Below the pieces are notes generated by a model. It did no database searches. It was not told where the DNA came from and was given only the letters and a program-made list of their open reading frames with translations. Both the position numbers and the translations under genes were made by a program. 64,000 nucleotides of DNA from Nitrospirales bacterium (lineage in GTDB: Bacteria; Nitrospirota; Nitrospiria; Nitrospirales; UBA8639): assembly GCA_031315915.1 (NCBI GenBank), contig JALDRK010000011.1, positions 1-64,000 on the forward strand, given 5' to 3'. Of the stretch, positions 26,051-34,311 are shown one piece after another (positions within the stretch are counted from its first letter, which is position 1; every line of letters begins with the position of its first letter).

Positions 26051-27178
26051 TTAGTTCACCGAAAAGGGCACTGGGGCAAAGGTTACAATAAAGATCACGA
26101 GGGCTGCCCAGGCGACCCATCGCCGTTTTTTCCCAAGGAGGGTATAGGGGTCTGACACCGGTGGATGAGCAATTCCCACCATCCCGGCTAATCCCACCCA
26201 CAGAATCCATCCCGGCCATCCCGTAAAACCCAAGTATAAAAGAATGGGAATGATGGCTATAGCCAGAGACCGCTGGCGGCGGCCCAATACCGCATACACC
26301 ACATGTCCCCCATCCAGTTGGCCTAAGGGCAATAGATTGATCGCGGTGACAAAAAAACCAAACCAGGCTGCGAAAGCGATCGGATGCAACACAATGTCAT
26401 GGGTGGAAGGAATGGGTCCGAACATGAACCAAGCAAAAAATTGAAGCAGCAAGGGTTCTCCCAACTGTAACCCAAACGTGTGCTCCTTGGGTACGACGTG
26501 TGAATAAGAAAGTCCTATAATGATGGCAAAAACTGCCGCAATAAAACCCGCTATGGGACCTGCCACACCAATATCAAACAGCGCCCGCCGATTCATGATC
26601 GGGGATTTCATCCGGATGACGGCTCCAAAGGTGCCAATGAAATGGGGAGGGCCGGGAATAAATAAGGGAAGTGAGGCCGGGACCCGATGGATTCTGGAGA
26701 GGACGTAGTGGCCCAATTCATGGGTCACCAGAATGCCAAGCAGGGTGCCAGCAAACGGAAGGCCATTTATCAAAGATCCGGGATACCGAACCAGGAAATC
26801 CCACGCACCCCTGACAGGTTTGGTATTCACTTGATAGGCACCAGCCCAAAGAGTAGTAAAAATCGTGAGGACAAAGAGAAGGAGCGGAAGCCCCCAAGTT
26901 GAAAAGGCGCTTGAGGTGTGCGGATGGGCCTCCTCCACATCATGTGGAGGATCATAAGGTTCAGGGTGAAAAGGTTCTCCATTTCCTGTTTCCCGATGGG
27001 TATTCCTTAAGAACTGTTCCCGGAGAATGTCCTTTTTAGATGTCGGCATGATCAAGGGTGGTGCAGAGGAATCTTCCTGGGAGGGAAGATCAGCCGAAGA
27101 ATCGGGGCCTAAAAGCGAGGGGGAGGGCCGCTGTCGGTCGTCGGAAGGGCCTGAAGCGATTGGAGGTTCGTGATCCAT
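26051..27178 (-). CDS. Site-2 protease family (M50) membrane metalloprotease
   Basis: 375 residues. A proline-rich cytosolic region (1-90) precedes several membrane helices. The zinc motif HELGH is at 153-157 and the third ligand is in LGQLDGGHVV near residue 300. This is the compact M50 type without a PDZ domain (bacterial and chloroplast EGY-like proteases). It lies between the M20 peptidase and the HTH-MBL gene on one strand. Targets unknown; regulated intramembrane cleavage is the family role. Confidence 0.88.
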   Translation of the reverse strand: MDHEPPIASGPSDDRQRPSPSLLGPDSSADLPSQEDSSAPPLIMPTSKKDILREQFLRNTHRETGNGEPFHPEPYDPPHDVEEAHPHTSSAFSTWGLPLLLFVLTIFTTLWAGAYQVNTKPVRGAWDFLVRYPGSLINGLPFAGTLLGILVTHELGHYVLSRIHRVPASLPLFIPGPPHFIGTFGAVIRMKSPIMNRRALFDIGVAGPIAGFIAAVFAIIIGLSYSHVVPKEHTFGLQLGEPLLLQFFAWFMFGPIPSTHDIVLHPIAFAAWFGFFVTAINLLPLGQLDGGHVVYAVLGRRQRSLAIAIIPILLYLGFTGWPGWILWVGLAGMVGIAHPPVSDPYTLLGKKRRWVAWAALVIFIVTFAPVPFSVN

Positions 27179-27227
27179 CTGACAGCTTTCTTAACTTGGG
27201 GGAACTGGAGAGCCGTAAAAATTCACA

Positions 27228-28079
27228 TTAGGCAAACGGATTGTGTTTGTGTTCTTCTTCCACGCTTGTGGCAGGGCCATGGCCGGGGAACAAGACGGTC
27301 TCGTTAGGTAATTTTAACACGGTTTGCCGGACGGAATGCAGGTGCGTGTCATAGAGCGAGGCCGGATTCGATCGTCCCACCGATCCCGCAAATAACGTAT
27401 CCCCCACGAAGCAGAGGCCTTGGCCTTTTCGCGAGGTGAGAAAACAATATCCGCCTGGCGTGTGACCGGGGGTGCTCAAACATTCCACCGTCAATTCCCC
27501 AGCCGCGATCATGTGATGGTCCGTGGGAATTTTGAGCGAGGCGGCCGGAGGTTTCCACGGCAACAGGTCAAAGTCACCATTGCCGAGGTAGACCGGCACA
27601 GGGTGTGCGGCAAGGATCTGATCCAGCCCGCCGGCATGGTCGGTATGACCGTGCGTGAGACAAACTCCCACCAGAGTCAGCCCATGGTCGTGGATGGCAG
27701 ATAACATGGCTGGCGCATTATACCCGGTGTCAATCATAAGGGCTTGCTTCGTGTTCGGGTCGCACAGCAGATACCCTTTCACTTCATATCCGCCAATGTC
27801 GCCCTTGACGGTCAAAACCAAATGATTTTCCGTTGTCCAGGCGGGTTGAGGCTGGGGAACCCAGCCTTCCAGCGAAACACTCAAAAGAGCATGAAACCGG
27901 AGGTGCAAGGCTTGGCTGAGGCTATGCAATTCGGCTTTGGTTGGAGGGCGATGCCCTTTTTCCAGTTCTTCCAAGTCAGATTGGGGAATACCGGAAAGGT
28001 CGACCATTTCAGCTAAGCCTTTCGCCTGTCCGAATCGTGCCTTTTTAATGATATCGCAAAATTCGTCTTCTAAAGTCAT
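27228..28079 (-). CDS. XRE-type HTH fused to metallo-beta-lactamase-fold hydrolase
   Basis: 283 residues. Residues 1-66 resemble a Cro/C1 helix-turn-helix (GLAEMVDLSGIPQSDLEELE, then PPTKAELHSLSQAL). The rest is a glyoxalase II-like metallo-beta-lactamase domain with THGHTDHAGG, STPGHTPGG, VGDTLF and FPGHGP, so both metal sites are complete, but it lacks the glyoxalase II C-terminal helices. AAGAGG precedes the ATG. The HTH may be degenerate or may serve protein contact. The substrate is probably a thioester. Confidence 0.85.
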   Translation of the reverse strand: MTLEDEFCDIIKKARFGQAKGLAEMVDLSGIPQSDLEELEKGHRPPTKAELHSLSQALHLRFHALLSVSLEGWVPQPQPAWTTENHLVLTVKGDIGGYEVKGYLLCDPNTKQALMIDTGYNAPAMLSAIHDHGLTLVGVCLTHGHTDHAGGLDQILAAHPVPVYLGNGDFDLLPWKPPAASLKIPTDHHMIAAGELTVECLSTPGHTPGGYCFLTSRKGQGLCFVGDTLFAGSVGRSNPASLYDTHLHSVRQTVLKLPNETVLFPGHGPATSVEEEHKHNPFA

Positions 28080-28579
28080 TATGGCCTCTTACAGGAAATC
28101 AAAGGTGAGAAGAAATTTTCCTATTCGGTCGTGTCAGGGGTTTGTATAGTAAACGACGTTTTTATTGAATGAGATGAAGCGAAGGAATATATAAAAAAAT
28201 TTGCGTGTCGACTCCTTATGAATTACGAACGGAATCGGGGAATTTCCAGAGGCTCATTCGGTCTATGCCTTGTAGCATACCCCTTACTCGTTGGATGGGC
28301 AAAACCTTTTTATTCACTTTTGGCCCATAATTGGTCCTTAGTGCCGGGTTAATTCAATGCGATCTCTCCACCCTATCCTCAGTTTCATCCGGCTGATAAT
28401 AGAAGCTTAAGCCAAAATACCTATGTTGGCAGTAAATATTTTCCCCTAGCATTATTAGAATCGTCTTGTTATATATCGTTTCTCGGATATATCCTACCCA
28501 TGCTCATTAAGGTGGGAAAATGGCAGGAAAAGTCGACTTTCTCTTGAGATCCCCGGAACAATTTTTTAGGAGGACCCCC
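28080..28579. other. Divergent intergenic region before the TraT-like gene
   Basis: No gene supported. Contains a bulged inverted repeat (ATGGGCAAAA at 28295-28304 against TTTTGGCCCAT at 28318-28328) and the palindrome GGATATATCC (28485-28494), about 90 bases before the TraT-like ATG. Promoters for both flanking genes must lie here. Confidence 0.4.
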
Positions 28580-29332
28580 ATGACGTTATTCAATTTTCCA
28601 ATCGTTAAAAGACTGATCGCGTTTGGAATTCTCTTGGCCTTTGTAACGGGTTGTGCTGCAGTGCATACCTCAATTAGGAAACGCAACCTTGATGTCCAAA
28701 CGAAAATGAGTGACACCATTTTTCTGGATCCGGTGGGACCTGATAAAAAGGTAGTCTTTGTGGAGGTTCGGAACACGTCGGATAAGGAAAACTTTGACGT
28801 TGAAGGGGTGATAAAAGAGAAGATCACAAAACGCGGCTATCGCGTGACGGATAACCCCGACGAAGCCTTCTATCGTCTGCAGGCCAACGTGTTAAGTGTG
28901 GCCAGAACCAATCCGGAAGATGCGTCTCGTATTTTGGCTAGTGGCTATGGGGATCCGATAGCTGGTGCGGGAGCTGGTGCGGCGGCTGGTGCGGTTGCGG
29001 GTGGAGCAGGCGGGGGGGTGGCCGGCGGGATTTTGGGTATGTTGGGAACCGTGGCGGCAGATGCGTATGTTGAAGATGTCATGTTTGTGGCCGTGACCGA
29101 CATTCAATTGTCTGAAAAAGCTCCGGAAGGCGTCATTGTTCGATCCGACAGTCAACAAAATTTGGCACAGGGGATGGCTGGGACACAGAGTCAAACCTAT
29201 TCTGAAGTTGGAAAACTGAAGAAATATCGGACGCGTATCATCAGTACGGCTAATCAAGCCAATTTGGAATATGAAGATGCTGCTGAACCATTGACCAAGG
29301 GGCTGGCCAAAAGTGTTGCCGGGCTCTTTTGA
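28580..29332 (+). CDS. TraT-like outer membrane lipoprotein
   Basis: 250 residues from the ATG at 28580, which has TAGGAGG upstream; the frame is open to 28520 but without a good site. The lipobox LAFVTGC places the lipidated Cys at 25. The mature start AAVHTSIRKRNLDVQTKMS and the glycine/alanine-rich hydrophobic stretch (about 125-160) match the TraT surface-exclusion/complement-resistance family. No conjugation genes are nearby, so a chromosomal envelope role is more likely than plasmid exclusion. Confidence 0.88.
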   Translation: MTLFNFPIVKRLIAFGILLAFVTGCAAVHTSIRKRNLDVQTKMSDTIFLDPVGPDKKVVFVEVRNTSDKENFDVEGVIKEKITKRGYRVTDNPDEAFYRLQANVLSVARTNPEDASRILASGYGDPIAGAGAGAAAGAVAGGAGGGVAGGILGMLGTVAADAYVEDVMFVAVTDIQLSEKAPEGVIVRSDSQQNLAQGMAGTQSQTYSEVGKLKKYRTRIISTANQANLEYEDAAEPLTKGLAKSVAGLF

Positions 29333-29465
29333 TTCATGAATATGTGTCGTATGCCTCGTGTCTTCAGTGAGGGGCTAGGAGCAAGAAGCAAGAAAGTTTG
29401 TAATCAATGGTCTCGGAAGTTTTTCCGGAAATTATTTTTGGGGGTCCTCTCTAAGGAGGTTGACC

Positions 29466-29816
29466 ATGGGTAACAGGCACTCTCAATTGGTGCTGAAAGG
29501 ATTTCTCGGTTTTTTTCTGAGCATCGTTATCATGGGCATGAGCGCAAATCCACTATGGGCGGGAGAGAAAGAAGATATGGAAGCCATGCAAAAGGCTCTT
29601 AATCAGGAAGTATTGGATAAACCATTTTATCCGGGGGATAAAGCTGCCGTAGATGCCTATTTGGATCAGGCCATCAAAAAAGGCGTGAAGCCTATTGAAA
29701 CCCCTCCGCAGGGTTGGGCTCCAGGATGGACTTGCAATAATTTGACGTATTCTTTTACGGCCTACCGCAATTGCATGCACTATTACCGATACTACGGCCG
29801 TTATTATCCATATTAA
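29466..29816 (+). CDS. Small secreted protein with Tyr-rich C-terminus
   Basis: 116 residues, no family recognised. AAGGAGG ends eight bases before the ATG. A signal peptide (LVLKGFLGFFLSIVIMGMS, cleavage near PLWA) leads to a helical charged region and then a tail with two Cys and about ten Tyr, ending YYRYYGRYYPY. Follows the TraT-like gene at a distance of 133 bases; probably periplasmic or surface-associated. Confidence 0.7.
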   Translation: MGNRHSQLVLKGFLGFFLSIVIMGMSANPLWAGEKEDMEAMQKALNQEVLDKPFYPGDKAAVDAYLDQAIKKGVKPIETPPQGWAPGWTCNNLTYSFTAYRNCMHYYRYYGRYYPY

Positions 29817-30044
29817 ATTCTAGGATTCTAACTCGTAAGATCAAAACTTTCAGATTTTATGGGCTAAGGTGTTGCTATCTACGAAAATGAAATCCTATCC
29901 CCATTGAGTTGTGAAGAACGAAGGACTCTAAGCCTGGGAATGGCTCAAGCAAGGACAGGTATTGTCAGCTTGCACTCAATGCGGACCGAATACCATTGTT
30001 CAGCTCTTGCACGTTAGATTCGAAAAGTGCCGGATTCTGTGCAA

Positions 30045-30091
30045 CGCTACGTGAGGTCTTCACCTAATTCCTTCAGTACTCTTACGTAGCG
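30045..30091 (+). repeat. 11-bp inverted repeat, structured element
   Basis: CGCTACGTGAG (30045-30055) pairs with CTTACGTAGCG (30081-30091) with a single G-T wobble; the 25-base loop contains a smaller AGGT/ACCT stem. There is no T run after it, so it is not a standard terminator. Confidence 0.45.
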
Positions 30092-30155
30092 CTGGGGTGT
30101 TGACCCTGTTTTACGAATTTCCTTGACAAAAAATGGTGAAACCGTTACTTAGTGA

Positions 30156-30187
30156 AGGTCAAACACTATTGCCGCGGCTTTTGACCT
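30156..30187 (+). repeat. Inverted repeat in leader of TRL-like gene
   Basis: AGGTCAAA (30156-30163) and TTTGACCT (30180-30187) are perfect inverted copies 16 bases apart, ending 23 bases before the ATG at 30211. It could be an operator or an mRNA hairpin next to the ribosome site. Confidence 0.4.
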
Positions 30188-30210
30188 AAATTCAACATAA
30201 GGAGGATTGT

Positions 30211-30528
30211 ATGAAAAAGGCTCTAGCTGTCATTTTCCTGGGATTCTGTTTCCTCACTCTGAACGGATGCATGGGGGTGGCTTCACCTGTAGCCGGATGG
30301 GTTTATACTGATGCCAAATACGGCAACGAAGCGGAGAATGGTGCTGCTGCGACGAAGACAGGAAAAGCCTGTGCAACATCAATTCTGACCATGGTTGCCA
30401 CGGGCGATGCCAGCGTGGAAGCCGCTAAAGCCAATGGGGGAATCACGCAGGTTGCCGTAGTGGATCATTCTGCAAAAAATATCCTTGGGATCTGGGGCGA
30501 GTTCTGTACTATCGTGCGGGGATCGTAA
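30211..30528 (+). CDS. TRL-like family lipoprotein
   Basis: 105 residues. The lipobox FLTLNGC puts the lipidated Cys at residue 20. The body shows the TRL family pattern: G(K)ACATSIL near the middle, then GDASVEAAKANGGITQVAVVD. AAGGAGG precedes the ATG. A textbook terminator follows about 25 bases after the stop, so this is probably a monocistronic, well-expressed gene. Biochemical role unknown. Confidence 0.85.
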   Translation: MKKALAVIFLGFCFLTLNGCMGVASPVAGWVYTDAKYGNEAENGAAATKTGKACATSILTMVATGDASVEAAKANGGITQVAVVDHSAKNILGIWGEFCTIVRGS

Positions 30529-30553
30529 AGGGTTCTACATTATTTCAGTCTTG

Positions 30554-30595
30554 GAGGATTGTCCTAATATTATTAGGACAATCCTCTTTGTTTTT
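30554..30595 (+). terminator. Strong rho-independent terminator of TRL-like gene
   Basis: A perfect 15-bp stem (30554-30568 with 30572-30586) with a 3-base loop is followed by TTTGTTTTT (30587-30595), just past the stop at 30528. Confidence 0.9.
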
Positions 30596-30779
30596 GTGAG
30601 ACTCTCTGAAAAAGCATGGCTCAATTACCGAACTGAAATGTTATCTTCTGCCGAATTTACTTCTGTCTATCCATTCTAATCCCCTTCCATAAAGTTCCTT
30701 TCCTTTGCTTCTGAGTTCACTGTAATCTTGGATCTCATTCGTGCTCTTCTTCATATTCTTTTAAAAAGCTGCGCACTCA

Positions 30780-31474
30780 ATGCCGCTATTTCCAACAGCC
30801 AAATTATTGCATTCTCCTTACGCGCTGAATTCAGGATTCCATACAATACTGGCGCTGATAATATTTTGTTTTGTAGGTATTAGTTTTCCGAACCAAATAG
30901 AAGCCTTAGATGAAATCGAGATGTATCTGGCCGGGTATGGGATGGCCACAGAGCCCTCAAACCAAGGCATTTCATTTCAGGGGGAAGCGGTTTCCGGTGA
31001 AAGGATAAATGGAGATCCTGGTTTAGGCTTGAAGATTGGATTATTTCCATCATTTTTTCGGGGCTATTTGGGAGCGGAGTTGGAATCATTTGGGCAAAAT
31101 AACTCTCTGAGCTTTCCAGTGGATGGAAGTGGAATATCCACGGCAAAAGGCGAGAGTAATTTTGTCGCCTATGCGTCGATGGTCAACCTTCTTTTGCGGT
31201 ATCCCGGACGATATGCACGGCCCTATGTGGGAATAGGAGGGGGCTTGCGAATGGAATTCTCCATCATACTGACATTCCCGGTAGGAAAGACAAAGGTGTC
31301 AGAATGGATTCAGCTCTGGGGTATCAGTTTTTTGGAGGGATTCAACTGGTTGTGGCCAAAAACTGGTTTGTATTTGGGGAATATAAATATAGCGCTGCGA
31401 ATTACCACTGGAACCAGCTCTCCTTAAATTTTCGCAGTGAATATTTTTTAGGCGGTTTTGGCTATATTTTTTAA
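30780..31474 (+). pseudogene. Outer membrane beta-barrel protein, frameshifted in a G tract
   Basis: Signal-like N-terminus (TILALIIFCFVGISF) and a barrel-like body with strands LGAELESFG, NFVAYASMVNLLLRY and YARPYVGIGGGL. The first frame then becomes atypical and stops at 31427. Adding one G to the five-G run at 31239-31243 restores a frame reading ANGILHHTDIPG, ALGYQFFGGIQLVVAKNWF and a C-terminal GGFGYIF with stop at 31474, which is the terminal Phe signature of outer membrane barrels. The repaired product has 231 residues. This may be a sequencing error, a true mutation or slipped-strand switching. The start is uncertain, as there is no ribosome site. Confidence 0.7.
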
Positions 31475-31679
31475 AGCGTGGATTTCATTTGACCGTTATC
31501 TTTCGCAGTCGTTACTCGAGGACTAAGTGATGATGACACGTGGCAGGTTCACTTCCCCTTAGTGGGGGAGCAATCTACAAGACTCTTCAACGCTGATCCC
31601 ATAGCACGATCCCTTAGCGGTGTTCATTATGTGAAGTTACGAACAAACATTCCTGTAGTGAGGAGGTAAAATCCAGAGG

Positions 31680-33584
31680 TTAAAAGTAACCATGAAACAT
31701 GCCGAGAATTTCATTGTCGTTGTCATGATGGGTGAATGTGGCTCGCAAGGCAAAATTCTTGGCGAATGTCCATCGTTGACCTACCGAAATAGGGATGTCA
31801 TCGGATCGATCTCCAAGAAGATAGCCCAGGTAGCCGGCTGATACCAGCCATTTCCAGGAAGGGGTGATGGTGGCCATCACACCTCCCGACACGCCTCCGC
31901 CCACCCGGTGATTTTCGTCATATGCGCCACTGACGTTGGCGTCCAATTCTCCAAAAAGAAAAAATACCTCTCGCTGAAATACCTGAGTTTCTACGGCTCC
32001 TCCCGCTCCGGCATTGAAATGTCCGTTTGAACAAAGATCGCAGGCCGATGTTTTAACCGTATTCATCCCCACCTTGATCTTCCATGATGGTGAAACGAAT
32101 AACGAATCAATAGGGGCCAAAGAGAGGACATCGGCAAACGTAAAGCGTTCTACCCGAAATTGATTTCGGCGGTGATAATGTCTGAACCCTAAATCGAGTA
32201 ATTCAATTTGTGCATCCTGGGTGTATCCTGGATCAGGGTCCAAGAGATCGTGATAAGCAGCTCGGACGCTGATTTCTTCAAAGACATCGTCGTTTCGCCA
32301 TCCGCCTCCCACTCCGACTCTGAACGTTTCGTGTCCGTATCCGGGAGAGAGAGAAAGGGGTTGCACATGAAAGGGAGTCGAGGGAACTTTGATTTGACTG
32401 CGCGACACCAAGATGGATCGGTTTTTGGCTTTATAGTCTTCGGCATTGTCCGGGTTCGTTGCGGCTTTATAGCGTAATACGTCTGAAGTGAAATCCAGAA
32501 GAAAGATCTGGCGGCTCTGCGGTAATTGAAGAAATTCGGCTTGTTCCGTCAGGTGGGGATCATTCACGAGTTTGGGCAGTAAGGAAATTTCTGGTTCATC
32601 TAACGCGTCGCGCTTCCGCTTGAGTAGGGTACTACGCGCAGGCCGGTAGGAAACCTCTTTGACCAGTCCCTGTTGCCGGATAATGAGGCGAATCGTATTA
32701 GCTGGAATCGTAGCAATAGGAAACTGGTCGGTCAGACGGAGATTAGGATCCGCCACTTCCAAGAGAGAAAGAATATGATAGGCGCAATTTTCTTTGAAAA
32801 AGAAATAGTCGAAATAGGCATTCCCCAGTTCCCAGGCATGCATCAGAAGCCGGTGATGTTGCTCCGATGAAAAATTTAAACGATATTCCCAAATATCACG
32901 ATTTTCAATGTCCCGGTATTCTTTAACCTTCATATAATACGGAATCGTTGAGAAGAATCCCTTATATCCACCGAAAATTCCTTTATAGGCGAATTCAATG
33001 CCTGCATCCGGTGGAACTTCGGCAGCATAGTTAATCGTATATGCCAAGATGTTCGTTTCTGAAGTCTGGCCTTTTTGATCGACCCGTAAAAATGAATGCC
33101 CGAACATCGAAGCGGGATTATCCATATAGGCGGAAGGAAAGATAAACGAAATGGAAGCGGGATTCAGTTCTTCGAGCCAACTATCAAAACGTTCGCATGG
33201 CTGGGGAAGGAGTTTGGACTGGTCGAAGCGTAATTTCTCTTTCAGCCAATGATAGCGGGCCACAAAGGCGCATTGTGCTGGTTGTTTGGAGCGACCAACT
33301 AAGGCATCGGAAAAAAAATATGTCAGCGTGGCATGTAATTCATTCTCCGGTTCAGTTTTCCCAGTTGGCGAAAGAAAAAACCCAGGGTCATCCACTTGGC
33401 TGGTGTAGCCGCTTCCAAAGTTTTTATGATAATGAAGTAATAAGTGCCAATAACGGTGCTGGTGGAGGTTTTGGACCCTGGCTTGCTGAATCAGCTCCTG
33501 CAGATAGAGAGAACCAGCTTCTTGCGCCTTGCTCTCAAATGGAAAAAACAGCAAAACAAGAAAAATAAGAAAAGCGGTTACCAC
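31680..33584 (-). CDS. Lnb-type (DUF4105) periplasmic domain protein
   Basis: 634 residues from a GTG at 33584, the only reasonable in-frame start. Signal peptide 1-20 (ends ESKA). The DUF4105/Lnb N-terminal periplasmic domain contains the likely catalytic His163 (SMFGHSFLRV) and Cys267 (ENCAYHILSLLE), as in the lipoprotein N-acyltransferase Lnb. The C-terminal 250 residues alternate in a beta-rich way and end GMFHGYF, which suggests a barrel, so the protein may be anchored in the outer membrane. Whether it acylates lipoproteins is unproven. Confidence 0.82.
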   Translation of the reverse strand: MVTAFLIFLVLLFFPFESKAQEAGSLYLQELIQQARVQNLHQHRYWHLLLHYHKNFGSGYTSQVDDPGFFLSPTGKTEPENELHATLTYFFSDALVGRSKQPAQCAFVARYHWLKEKLRFDQSKLLPQPCERFDSWLEELNPASISFIFPSAYMDNPASMFGHSFLRVDQKGQTSETNILAYTINYAAEVPPDAGIEFAYKGIFGGYKGFFSTIPYYMKVKEYRDIENRDIWEYRLNFSSEQHHRLLMHAWELGNAYFDYFFFKENCAYHILSLLEVADPNLRLTDQFPIATIPANTIRLIIRQQGLVKEVSYRPARSTLLKRKRDALDEPEISLLPKLVNDPHLTEQAEFLQLPQSRQIFLLDFTSDVLRYKAATNPDNAEDYKAKNRSILVSRSQIKVPSTPFHVQPLSLSPGYGHETFRVGVGGGWRNDDVFEEISVRAAYHDLLDPDPGYTQDAQIELLDLGFRHYHRRNQFRVERFTFADVLSLAPIDSLFVSPSWKIKVGMNTVKTSACDLCSNGHFNAGAGGAVETQVFQREVFFLFGELDANVSGAYDENHRVGGGVSGGVMATITPSWKWLVSAGYLGYLLGDRSDDIPISVGQRWTFAKNFALRATFTHHDNDNEILGMFHGYF

Positions 33585-33601
33585 ATGCGATGGGGGGAAA
33601 G

Positions 33602-33636
33602 TTAGAAGAGAGGCTCCGGCTTCTGAAGCCGGAGCC
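33602..33636 (-). terminator. Likely terminator of DUF3015 gene
   Basis: Perfect 12-bp inverted repeat (33612-33623 with 33625-33636) just after the stop of the gene ending at 33646. On the minus strand it is followed by a pyrimidine stretch (TCTCTTCT) rather than a pure T run, so efficiency is uncertain. Confidence 0.5.
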
Positions 33637-33645
33637 TGAAAACCA

Positions 33646-34164
33646 TTATTCCGATGTCGTGGCTTGAGCTAACACAGGATGGTCAATCATGGCATCATGG
33701 ATGGCTTTCACCACGGCCTTGGGAGAGGTTTCGCCTGCCTGAACCAGAGAGGTATATTTCTCTTGAGTCATGGCAAAGAAGGCGGAATGTTGGTCGGCTG
33801 GAATACCCATTAGGGTAGCTAATGACGTGAGATGTTCTCCTTGGCCTTGGGCCATTTCTTGAGACAAATTGTCGAAATTAATAGCCGCAAACACATTCAC
33901 TTTCTCAGCGGTAAAAATTTTCCCGTCGTTGGTGCAACCTGATGTTCCGGTGCTGATCCCAAACGTTTGGGAACCGAATGTTCCATTTGTCGTGGCCATC
34001 AGAACCTGTGGTCCGATTTGTTTTTGTCCTGAATAGTCGCTCCAGGCCAATTTCCCAAGTCCACAGCCAGGTCCGTTATCCGGATTCGGAGCAGCCAGGG
34101 ACATCCCTGCCCCGCCCAGCATTAATGCTAAGGCTGCCAATACGACAACTGTTCGGTTAACCAT
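33646..34164 (-). CDS. DUF3015 family secreted protein
   Basis: 172 residues from the ATG at 34164, which has GAGGAGGA upstream; the frame runs open to 34272 but without a site. A signal peptide ends near MSLAA. The mature protein begins with the family pattern GCGLGKLAW and QVLMATTNGTFGSQTFGIS, followed by GTSGC, so a disulfide between the two Cys is likely. Periplasmic protein of unknown function. It has its own promoter (34223-34250) and likely terminator. Confidence 0.85.
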   Translation of the reverse strand: MVNRTVVVLAALALMLGGAGMSLAAPNPDNGPGCGLGKLAWSDYSGQKQIGPQVLMATTNGTFGSQTFGISTGTSGCTNDGKIFTAEKVNVFAAINFDNLSQEMAQGQGEHLTSLATLMGIPADQHSAFFAMTQEKYTSLVQAGETSPKAVVKAIHDAMIDHPVLAQATTSE

Positions 34165-34222
34165 ACTGTTCCTCCTCATTTGGTGGTTAGAGAAAGTTGA
34201 ATTTTTACAACCTGTGGAGGGC

Positions 34223-34250
34223 ATTATAACAAAAACTTCATCATTGCAAA
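34223..34250 (-). promoter_or_regulatory. Sigma-70-type promoter of DUF3015 gene with overlapping dyad
   Basis: Minus strand: TTTGCA (34245-34250), 16-base spacer, perfect TATAAT (34223-34228), about 58 bases before the ATG. The -35 is overlapped by the dyad ATTGCAAAGCAAT (34243-34255), which could be an operator. Confidence 0.6.
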
Positions 34251-34311
34251 GCAATTTATGCCTGGTTGACAAAATTTAATCAATGTTTTCTTAAATTCCG
34301 TAACTTTTTCT

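Larger units (their letters stand above)
29817..30210. other. Intergenic region before the TRL-like gene
   Basis: No gene. Contains a long-armed inverted repeat (30045-30091), a consensus TTGACA (30123-30128) with no good -10 at 17 bases, and a second inverted repeat (30156-30187) in the presumed leader of the gene at 30211. Confidence 0.5.

Noticed and set aside
28580..29332. TraT-like gene as proof of a conjugative element
   Set aside because: No tra, relaxase or type IV secretion genes in the window.
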